This document shows, piece by piece, positions 62,668-64,000 of a stretch of DNA of 64,000 nt. The translations under genes and the position numbers were made by a program. The DNA is from a virus: positions 1-64,000 of IMG/VR virus record IMGVR_UViG_3300021140_000004, one strand, 5' to 3'. The notes beneath the pieces were generated by a model, which worked only from the letters and a program-made list of their open reading frames with translations, was not told the DNA's origin and made no database searches. The stretch's first letter is position 1. Every line of letters begins with the position of its first letter.

Positions 62668-64000
62668 TTAAGACTCTTTTCTCAAGCTTCTGTCATAATG
62701 TTCAAATCTATCGTGCTCAGTTGGGGTTGCAAATAACAATGCCGACTTGATATTACCCTTTTTAGTTTCTTGGAAAATGTAACTCATCCAAGTTTGTTCA
62801 AAAGGACGGTCCCACTTTGTTGTTAAGAACATTTTCTCGTTTCCATATCTTGTAACAACTTGTGGCCAGTTACAATAATAAACTTCACCAATACCATAAG
62901 GTAATCCTTGATATGAATATACTGCGTCAAATTTAGTTCTTGGCGCATTAGGGTCTAATCCTTGAACAGGTAGGTTTGGTTTTTCAGGCCAAAACTTTTC
63001 TCTAACTGTTTGAGGAACATTATACCAAGACCATTGAACTCCATTGTCCCCAAAAAACTCAGAATAATTTAGTTTCAAAAAGTCTAATGAGTTTTCTCGG
63101 GTAATCTTCATAGACTTATTGTATAGGTCCTGAATATTTCTAATGAACCCATTTCTACAAACAGTATCTTTACCATCATAGAAGAACATATCGTCTTCAA
63201 AGAACCAATAAAAATCAAAACCATTTTCTTGTGCGTGTTCAGCGATAAATTGTCTACCACCACAGATACCTAAGTTATCTTTTTTAATGTGTTCAAACTC
63301 GTATAACTTACAAAGTTCCGAGTATTCCTCGGTAGTTGACAAGTCACTTGAATTATCTAAAAGATATTTCTTTTTAGGTTTTGTTAAGAAATTTTCATCA
63401 TATAACTCCATAGACTTAATCAATGTTTTAAATTGATTAGGACTATTGAATGTAATTACATAGAGTGAGGTGTTATCATAATCTAAATCACTATAAGACT
63501 GTTTACCTGAAATATTTTTAACTTTATAGGTATCATTTTTAACATCTTCACAAAACTTAGAGATAAGTCCGTTACCATCAATTTCGTGGTAATCAAACAT
63601 ATCGTTGTGTCTGTATAACATAATACTGAATAAAGATTCTTCAGTGCCCATTAAACCTCTACCTAAAGTCTCACTTAAAACACTATAATAAAGACTATTA
63701 ACGTCTGTTATCATACTTTTTAATCCACCAAACAAACCTCCTCTACAAACAAGTTTTACATCTTGTCCTGCGTAATCATTAATCGTTGGGTATTTGAATC
63801 CGTGAATTTCATTTTCAGCGTCATATGGGAACGCCACAAACCCAAATCTTGGAAATACCTTATCGAATTTTTCTTGAATTTTATCGTGTGTAAAATATCC
63901 AGGATGAACCGTATTTGTAATACCTGCATCAATCCAAAACAAATGTGTGGAGTCAAATTTGTCAAATATTTTTGCATCGTGCAATACAAACATTTTTGAC
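62668..64000 (-). CDS. Two-part glycosyltransferase-like protein (5' end outside window)
   Basis: The frame runs out of the window at 64000; an ATG at 63993 is available but is probably internal. The first part (STHLFWIDAGITNTVHPGYF) resembles the middle of YibB/HtrL-type proteins, where F-x-WIDAG follows a long N-terminal region that is missing here. The second part, from about residue 160 (TSLYVITFNSPNQFKTLIKS), is a GT-A-like domain with FDFYWFFEDDMFFYDGKD as its metal-binding site. A sugar-transfer role on virion or host glycans is likely. It is co-oriented with the BppU-like fibre gene 18 bases downstream. Confidence 0.65.
   Translation of the reverse strand, partial: SKMFVLHDAKIFDKFDSTHLFWIDAGITNTVHPGYFTHDKIQEKFDKVFPRFGFVAFPYDAENEIHGFKYPTINDYAGQDVKLVCRGGLFGGLKSMITDVNSLYYSVLSETLGRGLMGTEESLFSIMLYRHNDMFDYHEIDGNGLISKFCEDVKNDTYKVKNISGKQSYSDLDYDNTSLYVITFNSPNQFKTLIKSMELYDENFLTKPKKKYLLDNSSDLSTTEEYSELCKLYEFEHIKKDNLGICGGRQFIAEHAQENGFDFYWFFEDDMFFYDGKDTVCRNGFIRNIQDLYNKSMKITRENSLDFLKLNYSEFFGDNGVQWSWYNVPQTVREKFWPEKPNLPVQGLDPNAPRTKFDAVYSYQGLPYGIGEVYYCNWPQVVTRYGNEKMFLTTKWDRPFEQTWMSYIFQETKKGNIKSALLFATPTEHDRFEHYDRSLRKES

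Noticed and set aside
1-64000. Stop-codon reassignment as in some large gut phages
   Set aside because: TAA, TAG and TGA all end otherwise well-placed genes, and no conserved gene is interrupted.

Overview
The window is part of the genome of a large, AT-rich, tailed virus with a contractile tail, distantly related to T4. It contains recognisable relatives of T4 gp6, gp13, gp15, gp18, gp19, gp25, gp26, gp32, gp41, gp43, gp53, UvsX and RNase H, with a candidate gp14 and gp29. No integrase, tRNA, rRNA, CRISPR array or insertion sequence was seen. Genes are packed, often with TAATG or ATGA overlaps. No gene-free stretch exceeds about 130 bases. The standard genetic code is used, including TGA as a stop.

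Several signs point to a Bacteroidota (probably flavobacterial) host. Shine-Dalgarno sequences are absent in front of the starts I checked. The single-stranded-DNA-binding gene has a TTTG-N20-TATATTTG promoter, the Bacteroidota form. One virion protein carries SprB-like repeats, a family otherwise known from Bacteroidota adhesins. This is inference; no host gene is present.

Layout. 1-19735 (minus) holds tail-fibre and baseplate-periphery proteins: a Gly-X-Y repeat fibre, a 737-aa Thr/Pro-repeat protein, a SprB-repeat protein, a 992-aa tail-protein-I-like protein, a PKD-like protein and a 1739-aa protein with membrane-spanning segments. 19829-22144 holds gp6 and gp25. 22230-30647 (minus) is a replication block: nrdA, nrdB, DnaB-type helicase, flap exonuclease, UvsX and gp32. 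30773-46862 (minus) holds hub and tail genes: a 2194-aa hub-like protein, a LysM/gp53-like protein, a 1688-aa protein with an OmpA-like domain, a tape-measure candidate, a tail-chaperone pair in overlapping frames and the tail tube. 46989-53626 (minus) holds a HAD-like enzyme, the tail sheath, gp15, two small proteins and a gp14 candidate, with one tiny ribbon-helix-helix gene on plus. 53675-59187 (plus) holds an SNF2 helicase, a superoxide dismutase fused to a nuclease-like domain, gp13, a small protein and a glycosyltransferase-like protein. 59184-64000 (minus) holds an HsdS-like mini-protein, DNA polymerase, a BppU-like protein and a glycosyltransferase cut by the window edge.

A heptamer, TATTTAT on the coding strand, sits upstream of 16 genes or gene clusters on both strands. 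It is the probable main promoter element of this virus and is, strikingly, the reverse complement of the core of the T4 late promoter. The most unusual gene is the Mn-type superoxide dismutase with a complete metal site joined to a PD-(D/E)XK-like domain. Its start and inter-domain linker carry tripeptides that resemble T4 prohead-protease sites.
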